From contig JBEKIJ010000010.1 of the NCBI GenBank assembly GCA_050011815.1, positions 138,107-202,106 on the forward strand: DNA of 64,000 nucleotides, given 5' to 3'. The notes below the pieces were generated by a model. That model ran no database searches and was not told the origin of the DNA. It saw nothing but the letters and a program-made list of their open reading frames with translations. Below are positions 25,826-34,073 of the stretch, piece after piece. The first letter of the stretch is position 1. Each line of letters opens with the position of its first letter. This DNA is from Chersky-840 sp050011815. Its GTDB lineage: Bacteria > Actinomycetota > Acidimicrobiia > Acidimicrobiales > UBA8190. Position numbers and translations under genes: made by a program.

Positions 25826-25866
25826 CCGACCAGACGACGGCGGCGGCCTTTGTCGGCTACGGCCGG
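25816..25866. terminator. 15-bp hairpin containing both convergent stop codons
   Basis: CCGGCCGTAGCCGAC (25816-25830) pairs perfectly with GTCGGCTACGGCCGG (25852-25866) around a 21-base loop. The dehydrogenase stop (25823-25825) lies in one arm and the VOC gene stop (25857-25859, minus) in the other; the symmetric arms give TAG on both strands. Confidence 0.75.
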
Positions 25867-26243
25867 CCGCTCCCATAGGGTCGGGTCAAGATCTCGAGGA
25901 GATGGCCGTCGGGATCGGGGAAATACACACCTCGCCCCCCGTCGTTGCGGTTGATCTGTCCGGGCCGGGTCGACCCCGGGTCAGCCCAGTACTCGATCCC
26001 CCGCTCGGTGATGCGTCGGAATACCTCGTCGAACTCGCTCTCGGTGACCAGGAATGCGTAGTGCTGAGACGAGATCTCGCCATCGACCTCGTGAAAGTCG
26101 AGCGAGACGTCGTTGGCGGCGTTGACGACGAGGAACGGGCCGAAGGGTGAAGGGGTCGCCAGACCCAATGTCTCGGCGAGAAATGTGGCCGAGATCCTTT
26201 TGTCCCGGCACCAGACGATGGTGTGGTTGAGCCGCACGCTCAT
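25857..26243 (-). CDS. VOC (glyoxalase/extradiol-like) family protein
   Basis: 128 residues from ATG 26243 after a GTGAGGG site. The chain begins VRLNHTIVWCRDK (first metal His region), continues HYAFLVTESEFDEVF (second) and ends GVYFPDPDGHLLEILTRPY, the standard VOC C-terminal Glu motif. The metal site is apparently complete. It sits 16 bases after the DksA-like gene and is probably co-transcribed with it. Confidence 0.9.
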   Translation of the reverse strand: MSVRLNHTIVWCRDKRISATFLAETLGLATPSPFGPFLVVNAANDVSLDFHEVDGEISSQHYAFLVTESEFDEVFRRITERGIEYWADPGSTRPGQINRNDGGRGVYFPDPDGHLLEILTRPYGSGRP

Positions 26244-26259
26244 GGTCGGGCCCTCACCA

Positions 26260-26595
26260 TCAGGACTGCTGCGCTTCCTCCACGGTGAGCTCGGCCGCCG
26301 GGTCGGCCTCGAGACGAGCGTCGGGAATAGCCAGACCGCTGCGGATCGAGTAGCCGTATGTTCCCTCCCTGAGACGACCCTCGGCCCGGTCGATGGCGGC
26401 CAACCTCTCACGCAAGCCCACGGCGATCGCGTCGTCGGCCTGCTCGGCGGTGAGCCCCTCGGCGGGATCGGTCAGGTCGCCGGGCTCGTTCGCAGCCGCT
26501 CGGTCCTCCTGGCCGGCGTCCGATGTCTCGTCGAGCAGAGCCTCGACCCGACTTCTCTCGGCTTGCAACAGTGCTCGAGCACGCTCTTGGTCCAT
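26260..26595 (-). CDS. TraR/DksA-like protein lacking the zinc-finger cysteines
   Basis: 111 residues from ATG 26595 behind GGGAGG; another ATG lies three bases earlier. A helical N-terminus (about 1-75) ends in the typical RLREGTYGYS turn. The globular part IRSGLAIPDARLEADPAAELTVEE aligns with the DksA C4 zinc finger, but the Cys positions are S83, S86, T104 and E107, so no metal can bind. DksA relatives bind the RNA polymerase secondary channel. Cys-less forms exist and may work zinc-independently. Family membership is confident from the C-terminal motif, activity is not. Confidence 0.8.
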   Translation of the reverse strand: MDQERARALLQAERSRVEALLDETSDAGQEDRAAANEPGDLTDPAEGLTAEQADDAIAVGLRERLAAIDRAEGRLREGTYGYSIRSGLAIPDARLEADPAAELTVEEAQQS

Positions 26596-26633
26596 CATCC
26601 CTCCTAGGGCTAGGCCTTCACCGAATGCAGCTA

Positions 26634-28202
26634 TCACGCTGGTCCAGGTTCGCGCCACCGTTCCGCCACTGGATCTGTTCCCTCTGCGTCCGAGTCCTCT
26701 TGGACCCCGCGTCGAAGCCCGACGAAGGCCACCAGGGCCGCCACGGCCATGATCAGCGCCATGACGTGAAGCACGTCGCGCGTGGCGTAGGCGAAGTCGA
26801 GCCGGACGAAATGCGGTATCGACGTGATGCTCCCCCTGCCACTCTGAGCCTGCGAGATCTTCGTCGCCTCGGTGGCTGCCTGACCCTGTGACGCCCCCTG
26901 CGAGACGAGCGAGGTGATGACCCGGGACCGCAACGACGACACCAAGATGGTGCCCAGGATGGCCAGCCCCAGGCTGGCGGCGAAGTTCCGGACCGTCTGG
27001 GTGATACCGGTCGCCTCGCCGTAGGAGAGCTTCGACGCCCGATTGACGGCGTCAGTGCTGGCCGGTGTGAGCATGAGACCCATCCCGGCACCGGAGAGAA
27101 CGATGTACCACTGCTGGCTGCTGAAGCTGAGCTGGGTTACCTTGCCGGCCCAAAGGTCAAATCCCACCGCGGCCAGCGCACATCCGATCACCACGGGACG
27201 CTTGGCTCCCGCCCTGTCCAGCATCCGCCCACCGATCTGAGACGTGATCACGAACCCGATGAAGAAGTAGAGGAGAAACAGGCCCGCTTGCGAGGCCGTC
27301 TTGCCCAGGGCGATCTGGGCGTACTCGCTGGCGAAGAAGAAGACCGGGACGAATGCGAGCATGGCGACGCCGAGGACGAGGTTCTCGACCAGAAAGGCCC
27401 GAATTCGAAAGATGTTCATCTGGATGAGAGGCGAAGGGGTTCGAAGCTCTACGAAATAGAAGACGACCAGGAACACCACGCCGAGGGCGATGACCAGTCC
27501 TGTTCCGGGGTTGCCCCAACCCCAGATCACCGACTGTTGGAAGCCGAAGACGCTCAGGGCCACGCCAGGAATGATCAGGGCGAGACCCCGATAGTCCATG
27601 GGGGCCGGCTGGTGCACGGTGTTGGGTTTCGAGATCACGATCAGCACGAGGGCGATGATCGCCACGGGGATGTTCACCCAGAAGATGGCGCGCCAGGTCC
27701 ATTCCGTCAGAAAGCCGCCGAGGATTGGGCCGATGGCGGTGAGGCCTCCGGCGATGCCGAAGAACAGGGCCAAAGCCTTGCCCCGTTGGCGAAGCTCGAA
27801 GGTCTGGACGACGATCGCCAAGGCGGCCGGGAACATGATGGCCCCGCCCGCACCCTGTATGACCCGGAACGTCACGATCCAGGCTTCGGCCAGTGTCCCT
27901 TTGGGAGTGAGACCGCACATCGCCGAGGAACCGGCGAAGACGATGACACCGAGGGTCACCATCCGGCGATGGCCGACCGTATCGGCCAGGCGACCACCGA
28001 ATGCGAAGAGAGCCGCCAACGAAAGCAGATAGGCGTTGATGGCCCATTGCACACCGGTACTGGTGAGTCCCAGCTCCCGCTGGATCTGAGGAGCGGCGAT
28101 GGACACGATGGTCTGGTCGATGAACGTCATCGCGACGGCGAAGATCATCGCCGCCAGGACCAGGTTCCTCGACCGGTCACCCGTGACCTCCGCGACGGTC
28201 AT
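26634..28202 (-). CDS. MFS drug-efflux transporter, DHA2 type
   Basis: 522 residues from ATG 28202 with GGGAG upstream. About 14 hydrophobic segments. TFIDQTIVSIAAP in helix 1, GGRLADTVGHRRM as motif A and VIQGAGGAIMFPAALAIV as motif C are characteristic of EmrB/QacA-type exporters. A hydrophilic loop of about 45 residues before the last helix contains KISQAQSGRG. It probably exports toxic compounds in exchange for protons. No copy of the CGGAGC-N4-GTTCCG operator is visible upstream, unlike the exporters at 9.2 and 32.4 kb. Confidence 0.9.
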   Translation of the reverse strand: MTVAEVTGDRSRNLVLAAMIFAVAMTFIDQTIVSIAAPQIQRELGLTSTGVQWAINAYLLSLAALFAFGGRLADTVGHRRMVTLGVIVFAGSSAMCGLTPKGTLAEAWIVTFRVIQGAGGAIMFPAALAIVVQTFELRQRGKALALFFGIAGGLTAIGPILGGFLTEWTWRAIFWVNIPVAIIALVLIVISKPNTVHQPAPMDYRGLALIIPGVALSVFGFQQSVIWGWGNPGTGLVIALGVVFLVVFYFVELRTPSPLIQMNIFRIRAFLVENLVLGVAMLAFVPVFFFASEYAQIALGKTASQAGLFLLYFFIGFVITSQIGGRMLDRAGAKRPVVIGCALAAVGFDLWAGKVTQLSFSSQQWYIVLSGAGMGLMLTPASTDAVNRASKLSYGEATGITQTVRNFAASLGLAILGTILVSSLRSRVITSLVSQGASQGQAATEATKISQAQSGRGSITSIPHFVRLDFAYATRDVLHVMALIMAVAALVAFVGLRRGVQEDSDAEGTDPVAERWREPGPA

Positions 28203-28254
28203 AGAGCACTCCCGTTCTCGATCTGCGAGTCGGTGCAGGACCACCTGGGCATCG

Positions 28255-28656
28255 TCATGAACCCGTGACGACAGCGTCGGTGAGGGGATCAATTCCCGCA
28301 AGTCGACCAGCCAACTGGTCACTGAGTTGATAGCGAGCCGCGAGCGCGGCCGGTGTCGTATAGCTCACCTTCGTCTGGCCGCCATCCGCCCAAACCAACA
28401 CCTTGAGCGGTAGGTCCAGTGCGATGAGCGGTGCCGACACCATGACCGGTGTCCCGGCTTCGGGGCTTCCGAAGATGACGACCTTCGTCTCTCGTAGCTC
28501 GATCCCTCTTTTCTTCGCCTCGCCGCTGTGATCGATCACGGCGAACACGTGCAATCCCTTGGCGGCCACCAGGTCGACGAGACGCCTCACGGTCTCAGCC
28601 ACAGACCAGGGACTCTGCTTGGTGGCAATCTCGTCCGAGATCTTCGGGCCAGTCAT
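28255..28656 (-). CDS. DUF302 domain protein
   Basis: 133 residues from ATG 28656 after AAGGAGAC, an excellent ribosome-binding site. SVAETVRRLVDLVAAKGLHVFAVIDHSGEA, then VVIFGSPEAGTPVM and the PLKVLVWAD strand are the hallmarks of DUF302, a small alpha/beta fold of unknown role found alone or fused to redox proteins. It lies upstream of the exporter gene on the same strand, about 50 bases away. Confidence 0.9.
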   Translation of the reverse strand: MTGPKISDEIATKQSPWSVAETVRRLVDLVAAKGLHVFAVIDHSGEAKKRGIELRETKVVIFGSPEAGTPVMVSAPLIALDLPLKVLVWADGGQTKVSYTTPAALAARYQLSDQLAGRLAGIDPLTDAVVTGS

Positions 28657-28869
28657 GTCTGGTCTCCTTCGTCGCTCGCCACCAGTGTCGGTCGGGTCGG
28701 GGCGCGGACTCAAACGCGGGCTCAAACGCTCTGGATATGACGATGCAGAGGCAGCGACCCCCGTCCGGCTTCCCGGGGCACGCGCAACGCGACGAAGGGG
28801 GGGCCGGCGCCCGCAACCGAATCCCGGGACAAGGGCTCTGATCAGGCATTTTATCGACCCAGACAGGGC

Positions 28870-29208
28870 TCAGACAGGACTCAGGCCTGACTCAGATGCG
28901 GCGCCGAGAAACGGAGCCAGCGGAGGTGGCGGGCGAGCGCCGTCGGCAGAGAGATGCGGGCTCGGCGCGTCGAGTCGGGGCCCGACGGTGGCGGCGAGCT
29001 CGTCGTGGCCCATCGACGAACGACCGGGGATGTCTTGTGCTTTGGTCTTCTCGGACAGCTCTTGCTTGGTCAGCGACACCTTGTCGGCCAGCGTGGGTGC
29101 ACCACCTTGGGGAACATCTCATCCTCCTTGTGGACAGCGGGATAGAAACAAACCTCTTCCTCGATCGTGACGTGGATTCGAAGCGGTCAGCAGCTTCGTT
29201 GCGTCCAT
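28870..29208 (-). pseudogene. Decayed hemerythrin-like gene with Rho_N-like tail
   Basis: Pieces of one ancestral protein lie in three different minus-strand frames. ATG 29208 begins MDATKLLTA, the usual start of HHE hemerythrins. The next frame reads HVTIEEEVCFYPAVHK and then EDEMFPKV, the HxxxE segments of a hemerythrin bundle. About 40 codons are missing before the first piece and a second deletion seems to join HK to EDEMFPKV. A further frame change leads to LADKVSLTKQELSEKTKAQDI and PGRSSMGHDELAATV, a Rho_N/SAP-like module, and a stop at 28870. No single frame gives a full domain. Family comparisons are from memory. Confidence 0.65.
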
Positions 29209-29341
29209 GCGGTTCGGTGCTCCTCCCGGTGGAGTTGGAACCTTCTCTGCCTTGACGCCCAGACACTCCGGCCATCAAACAGGCATGGACGTCACTTTGA
29301 GCCTTGACTCCGGGATTCGAGGGTTCACTTCGGACCGGCCA

Positions 29342-29666
29342 CTGATCGACGGCCCTCTCGAGTTGCGCCTTTGACATCTTCGATCGGCCCTTCACCTCCC
29401 GACATCTCGCCTCCTCATAGACCTGATCGCGGGTGCAACCGCCCGGGCCCCGATGAGATTGCAACCCACCTCGTCTTCCCGAGGAGATGTCCTTCGTCGA
29501 CGCCGGGCTCGATGGCTTCGCCTCTCCGGACCGAGCTCGTTCCTTGGTTGACCGTCCGGGCCGCGATCTCCTCGGCCAGGTCTTCGGAGTCTCCCTGTTC
29601 GAGGAGTCCCTCGTTGATGTGGTCGTATTGACACTCACGTTTGGAACTGCACGCTCCATGAGGCAT
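29342..29666 (-). pseudogene. Frameshifted small stress/plasmid-stabilisation-type gene with Rho_N-like end
   Basis: ATG 29666 has a strong GGAGGAGGGG site and reads MPHGACSSKRECQYDHINEG, then AEEIAARTVNQ. One extra base near 29546-29547 (AACCAAG for expected AACAAG) breaks the frame. In the next frame the protein resumes as KERARSGEAK, DISSGRRGGLQSHRGPGG and TRDQVYEEARCREVKGRSKM. This matches, from memory, a widespread actinobacterial protein labelled plasmid stabilisation protein, which ends in a Rho_N-like motif. After about 29342 the frame runs on without a normal stop. A sequencing error at one base is the alternative. Confidence 0.65.
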
Positions 29667-29826
29667 CTCGCCCCTCCTCCGTGGTGGGAGTCAGCTCCCA
29701 AGAGCCGGGCTCCCGATCGGACCGATCACTTCTGAGTCCCTACCCCACCGTGGGACGGAAGCAACATCGACGTCAGCCGTCAAAAACTCCCCGGAATGTG
29801 GTCCTCTGCGCGCCATTGGGTAGAAC

Positions 29827-30804
29827 ATGACGATGAACCCCCTGGAGAAGACTGTCCGCCGCATCGACGGGTTCCAGCAGCGCCACACGGTCCCGTCCTT
29901 TGTGTTCGGTGTCATGAAGAAGTTCGGAGACGACTCAGCCGGCACCCTGGCGGCGCTCATCGCCTACTACGGGTTCCTGTCGATCTTTCCCTTGCTCCTT
30001 GTCCTCACGACCGTCCTCGGGCTCTTTTTCACACACGATGTCGCTCTGCAGAACCGCATCATCGGTTCGGCGGTCGGCCAGTTCCCCATCGTGGGCACCC
30101 AGCTTTCGAAACCCCACGGGGTGAGCTCGCTCCGGTCGGGCAGCGTGCTCGGCCTGGTCGTCGGCCTGATCGGCTTGGTGTGGGGCTCGCTCGGCATCAG
30201 TCAGGCCGCCCAGCGGGCCATGGCCGAGGTATGGAACATCCCCGGGGCCAACCGCCCCGGCTTCCTGCCCCGCCTCGGACGCAGTCTCGAATTCGTCGGC
30301 CTGCTGGCGCTCGACCTCGTGCTCACCACGTTCCTGGTCGGGTCGGCCACTCTGGGAACCGGTCCGTTGTGGCTGCATGTCCTCAAAGTGGCATTGGGAC
30401 TGGCGGTCAACGTGGTCGTCTACGTGCTCGGCTTCCGCATTCTCACGCCCAAGTCGATCAAGACCAATTGCCTCGTCACCGGGGCCGTCCTGGCCGGCGC
30501 AGGGTGGACCATCTTGCAATACGCAGGAACGCTCCTCGTCGGCCACACCCTGCGCCATGCCAGCCAGACCTATGGCTACTTCGGCAGCGTGCTGGGCTTG
30601 ATCTCGTTCTTGTACCTGGCCGCCGAGCTCACCGTCTACGCCGCGGAAGTGAACGTCGTCCGGATGCGGAAGCTCTACCCCCGGAGCATCACGCAGCCGC
30701 CCCTGACGCCGGCCGACCGTGCTGTGCTCACGGCGGTGGCCGAACAAGGACAACGGCGTCCCGAACAGCGCGTCCATGTCGAATTCGAATCCACGCCAGA
30801 ATAG
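29827..30804 (+). CDS. YihY/virulence factor BrkB family membrane protein
   Basis: 325 residues. GDDSAGTLAALIAYYGFLSIFPLLLVL is the family's signature first membrane segment; about six segments follow, with IPGANRPGF between helices and YGYFGSVLGLISFLYLAAELTVYAAEVN near the end. The tail is charged and cytoplasmic. Family members were once called RNase BN; they are inner-membrane proteins of unknown, possibly transport, function. It is the first intact gene after the pseudogene stretch. Confidence 0.92.
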   Translation: MTMNPLEKTVRRIDGFQQRHTVPSFVFGVMKKFGDDSAGTLAALIAYYGFLSIFPLLLVLTTVLGLFFTHDVALQNRIIGSAVGQFPIVGTQLSKPHGVSSLRSGSVLGLVVGLIGLVWGSLGISQAAQRAMAEVWNIPGANRPGFLPRLGRSLEFVGLLALDLVLTTFLVGSATLGTGPLWLHVLKVALGLAVNVVVYVLGFRILTPKSIKTNCLVTGAVLAGAGWTILQYAGTLLVGHTLRHASQTYGYFGSVLGLISFLYLAAELTVYAAEVNVVRMRKLYPRSITQPPLTPADRAVLTAVAEQGQRRPEQRVHVEFESTPE

Positions 30805-30994
30805 AGACGACGAGGCCAAAGGAATCGGGTTCCCAGGGCAATCTTCGCATCACTCGCTCAGGCACTTCCCGTGCCGACACCATCCATGGGCGACGGCGTC
30901 GTCGTCAGCGTTGCGACGACATCGGGGGGCGCCCCTGACCATCTCGGCGACGGCGGGCTCCTGGCATCCCCGGGCCGGTCCGGCGCGGCCGCCC

Positions 30995-31000
30995 TACTAT
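30995..31000 (+). promoter_or_regulatory. -10 element of leaderless MFS promoter
   Basis: TACTAT with a 6-base spacer to GTG 31007; the expected +1 coincides with that codon. No ribosome-binding site precedes it. This decides the start choice for the gene. Confidence 0.5.
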
Positions 31001-31006
31001 GCGGTG

Positions 31007-32335
31007 GTGCCTGCACCGTCGCCTTCGGAGCCTGAACCGACGGCCCCCACGATCGAGGAGATCGAGGATGCCGTCGTCGACGGGGATCGACCCCTGGCCT
31101 CGGGGACCGCCATATCGGCTCTTCGCCACCGGACGTTTCGCATCGTCTACTTCGGTGCCTTCGCCTCCAACATCGGGACCTGGATGCAAAACGTCGTCCT
31201 GGGTGCCTATGCCTATGACATCACCCACTCGAGCAGCTTCGTGGGGTTGATCATCTTCGCTCAGCTCGGGCCCGCGCTCCTGCTCGCCATGGTGGGTGGG
31301 CTCATCGCCGACAGGGTGGATCGGAAGAAGTTCCTCATCGTCCTCTCCATCGAACAGCTGGCCTTCTCTGTCGTGTTGGCCTGGGTGGTGACATCGCAGG
31401 CTCCGTCCCACCTCCTCCTCGTCCTGACGGTGGTCATGGTGGGTGTCGGCAGCGCGATGTTCGGCCCGGCCTACGCGGCCATCCTTCCCGGTCTGGTCGA
31501 TCGCAGTGACCTGCCCGGTGCCATCTCGCTGAACTCGGCCCAGATGAACGCGTCGCGTGTGATCGGCCCCATCATCGGGGGGGTGGCCTACCACTTCGTC
31601 GGACCGGCCTGGGTGTTCGCCGGGAACGCCGTCACCTACCTCTTCGTCGTGGCGGCGCTCATGGTCGTGTCCTTGCCCGTGATGCCCCAGGCGACGCAGC
31701 ACGCCAGCAGGTGGCGCGAGCTCACCGCCGGGATCACCACGGCCCGCCAGGACCGTGTGGTGGGCCGGTGCCTGGTGACCGTGTTCTTGTTCTCGTTGCT
31801 GGCGCTCGCCTTCATCGGCCAGATGCCGGTGGTGGCAGCGCACAACCTCAACATCGATCCCAAGTCCGCCAACTACGGGCTTCTCTACGCCTGCTTCGGC
31901 ATGGGCGCCCTGATCGGCGCCATCTCGATCGGGACCGTGTTCGCCCGGAGCTCCAAGGCGACCATCGTTCGGGTCTGTCTCCTGTGCTATTCCGTGGCGC
32001 TCACCGTGTTCGCACTCCTGCGGGCCGCCCTTCCCGCCTACTTCGTCGTGGCAGTGGTGGGGGCGTTCTACTTCGCCTTCATCACGGCCCTGAACACTGC
32101 CTTGCAGACCCGGCTCAGCGACGCCGTGCGCGGACGGGTGATGGCCCTGTGGATCATGGGGTTCGGGGGGACCGTCGCCCTGGGCAATCTCATCATCGGG
32201 CCCGTGGTGTCCGACGTCGGCATCACCGCTGTCTTGATCTTCGGTGCGGGCGTCGCCCTGTTGTTGGCCTGGTACGCGGATGTGCGGGTGCGAGACGACC
32301 AGGTGGGCGTCTTCGACACCATCCTGGCCCAATAG
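31007..32335 (+). CDS. MFS transporter, EntS/enterobactin-exporter-like (MFS_3)
   Basis: About 442 residues from GTG 31007 (GTG 31004 is adjacent). An N-terminal 35-residue Pro/Glu-rich extension precedes LRHRTFRIVYFGAFASNIGTWMQNVVLGAY, the usual first helix of MFS_3 proteins. About 12 hydrophobic segments; motif A-like GGLIADRVDRKKFL; and NAVTYLFVVAALMVV before the central loop. Members export siderophores, macrolides or other small molecules. No siderophore synthesis genes are near. Convergent with the DHA2 gene at 32352. Confidence 0.88.
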   Translation: MPAPSPSEPEPTAPTIEEIEDAVVDGDRPLASGTAISALRHRTFRIVYFGAFASNIGTWMQNVVLGAYAYDITHSSSFVGLIIFAQLGPALLLAMVGGLIADRVDRKKFLIVLSIEQLAFSVVLAWVVTSQAPSHLLLVLTVVMVGVGSAMFGPAYAAILPGLVDRSDLPGAISLNSAQMNASRVIGPIIGGVAYHFVGPAWVFAGNAVTYLFVVAALMVVSLPVMPQATQHASRWRELTAGITTARQDRVVGRCLVTVFLFSLLALAFIGQMPVVAAHNLNIDPKSANYGLLYACFGMGALIGAISIGTVFARSSKATIVRVCLLCYSVALTVFALLRAALPAYFVVAVVGAFYFAFITALNTALQTRLSDAVRGRVMALWIMGFGGTVALGNLIIGPVVSDVGITAVLIFGAGVALLLAWYADVRVRDDQVGVFDTILAQ

Positions 32336-32351
32336 ACCTCTCCGGCCGGTG

Positions 32352-33926
32352 TCAGGCCACCGATTCGGCTGCCATGGCGGCTGGGCGGGGCTCCTCGATC
32401 GGCTCGATCGGCGCGCCACGTTCGATACCGGAGCCGTCGCCACCGACACCTTGGGTACTGGCCTCCTCGGATGCGAGGTGATGGCGCGATGCCCGGACGA
32501 GCACACCGGCCACGATCGCCGCACCGGCCAGCAACGCCGCGCTGACGGTAAACGCTGTCGTATACCCGTGTACCGCCGCGCTCTGCACCGCCGCCGCACT
32601 CTTGACGTGGCCGGCGATGTAGGTGGCGGCGCCCGTGGCGGCCACGGTGTTGAGCAGTGCCGTGCCCAGAGACCCCCCCACCTGCTGGGTGGTGTTGACG
32701 AGTGCGCTCGCCACCCCGGCGTCGTTGGCCTCGACGCCGACGAGGGCGGTACTGCTCAAGGGGACGAAGGCCATCCCCATACCCAGGCTCACCAGGATCT
32801 CGGGCGGAAGGACATGGGCCAGGTACGAGCTGTCCACCGTGAGCCCCGTAAACCACACGAGCCCGCCGGCAGCCAGCGCCATCCCGGCGACCATGAGGGA
32901 CCGGGGACCCACCCGCGGCAGCAGGCGGCTGGAGACCCCGGCTCCGATGATGATTCCTCCCGAGAATGGCAGGAAGGCGAACCCGGTCTTGATGGCCGAG
33001 TAGTGCAACGTGCCCTGGAAGAAGTAGGTGAGGAACAGAAACGTCCCCAGCATGCCGGCCCCCACGAGCAGTGAGGCGAGGTACGAGCCGCCACGATTGC
33101 GGTCGAGGATCACACGCAGCGGGAGGAGTGGGTGGGTGGTGCGCAATTCGATGACGGCGAACGCGCTCATCAGCACCGCCGCCCCGACGAGGAGGGCGAT
33201 GGTGAACGGTGCTCCCCACCCATGCGTGCCGGCCACGGTGAAGCCGTAGACGAGGAGGAACAGGGCACCGGTGACCGTCACGGCACCGGGCAGGTCATAG
33301 CCGCCCTTCGATTCGCCCCGGCTCTCGCGCACCACGCGACTTGCCGCTATGGCTGCCACGAGCGCGATGGGGACGTTGATGAGCAGGGTCCATCGCCACG
33401 AGGCCAACTGGGTCAAGGTTCCGCCCAGGACGAGGCCGATGGCGGCTCCCCCTCCGGCGATGGCGCCGTAGACACCGAAGGCCCGGGCCCGCTCTCGGGG
33501 CTCGGTGAAGGTCACGGTGAGAAGAGACAGAGCCGCGGGTGCCATCACCGCCGCAAAGGCACCCTGCAGCGCACGAGCGCCGAAGAGCATGGCCTGATCC
33601 TGGGCCAGGCCGCCCAGAGCCGAGGCGAGGCCGAAGCCGAGCAGGCCGACGATGAACATGCGACGTCGACCGAGGTAGTCGGCGATCCGGCCGCCAAGGA
33701 GCAGGAGGCTGCCGAAGGCCAGGGTGTAGGCACCGATGACCCATTGGCGGTTGGCCACCGAGATGTGCAGGGCACGCTGGGCGGAGGGCAGGGCCACGAT
33801 GACCACCGACGCGTCGAGCACGATCATGAGCTGGGCGACAGCGATGACGGCCAGGGACCAGTACCGCTTGGGATCGGCGCCTTGGGTGGGCGATGCCGTC
33901 GTCGGCATCATCTCGGTCGTAGTCAC
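32352..33926 (-). CDS. MFS drug-efflux transporter, DHA2 type
   Basis: 524 residues from GTG 33926 after AGAGAGG. About 14 membrane segments: LMIVLDASVVIVALPSAQ in helix 1, GGRIADYLGRRRMF as motif A, RALQGAFAAVMAPAALSL as motif C. The cytoplasmic C-terminus (about 480-524) is long and acidic. Divergently transcribed from a TetR gene; the 194-base gap carries two copies of a shared operator. This is the classic arrangement of a repressor guarding an efflux pump that removes its inducer. Confidence 0.92.
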   Translation of the reverse strand: MTTTEMMPTTASPTQGADPKRYWSLAVIAVAQLMIVLDASVVIVALPSAQRALHISVANRQWVIGAYTLAFGSLLLLGGRIADYLGRRRMFIVGLLGFGLASALGGLAQDQAMLFGARALQGAFAAVMAPAALSLLTVTFTEPRERARAFGVYGAIAGGGAAIGLVLGGTLTQLASWRWTLLINVPIALVAAIAASRVVRESRGESKGGYDLPGAVTVTGALFLLVYGFTVAGTHGWGAPFTIALLVGAAVLMSAFAVIELRTTHPLLPLRVILDRNRGGSYLASLLVGAGMLGTFLFLTYFFQGTLHYSAIKTGFAFLPFSGGIIIGAGVSSRLLPRVGPRSLMVAGMALAAGGLVWFTGLTVDSSYLAHVLPPEILVSLGMGMAFVPLSSTALVGVEANDAGVASALVNTTQQVGGSLGTALLNTVAATGAATYIAGHVKSAAAVQSAAVHGYTTAFTVSAALLAGAAIVAGVLVRASRHHLASEEASTQGVGGDGSGIERGAPIEPIEEPRPAAMAAESVA

Positions 33927-34034
33927 TGAGGCACCTCTCTCCTGGGGATCGGGGGGTGAGCGGACGGTCGTGAGCGGAAGTCCCGGCCCGCCGGTTCGGT
34001 CGGCCCGGTCCTGGCCTTCTGGGCCCGATTGGTC

Positions 34035-34040
34035 TACAAT
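34035..34040 (+). promoter_or_regulatory. Upstream -10 element of the TetR gene
   Basis: TACAAT abuts the first operator copy (34041-34059). The expected +1 at about 34047 lies inside the operator, so bound repressor would block initiation. Confidence 0.4.
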
Positions 34041-34059
34041 CGGAGCGAAGGTTCCGTTT
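34041..34059 (+). promoter_or_regulatory. TetR operator, copy 1 (CGGAGC-GAAG-GTTCCGTTT)
   Basis: Interrupted palindrome with half-sites CGGAGC and CGGAAC. It matches copy 2 at all 15 non-spacer positions and starts 33 bases before it, about three helical turns, so both would face the same side of the DNA. It lies between the TetR gene and the divergent exporter. Confidence 0.75.
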
Positions 34060-34066
34060 CAAGAGA

Positions 34067-34072
34067 TACTAT
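34067..34072 (+). promoter_or_regulatory. Downstream -10 element of the TetR gene
   Basis: TACTAT lies one base before operator copy 2, with the expected +1 (about 34079) inside it. The same DNA read on the other strand gives TAGTAT (34066-34071), a candidate -10 for the divergent exporter. Confidence 0.45.
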
Positions 34073-34073
34073 A

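Noticed and set aside
30905..32599. Long minus-strand frame opposite the MFS gene
   Set aside because: Composition is dominated by Gly, Asp, His and Gln, typical of antisense frames in high-GC genes; the plus strand has an unmistakable transporter.
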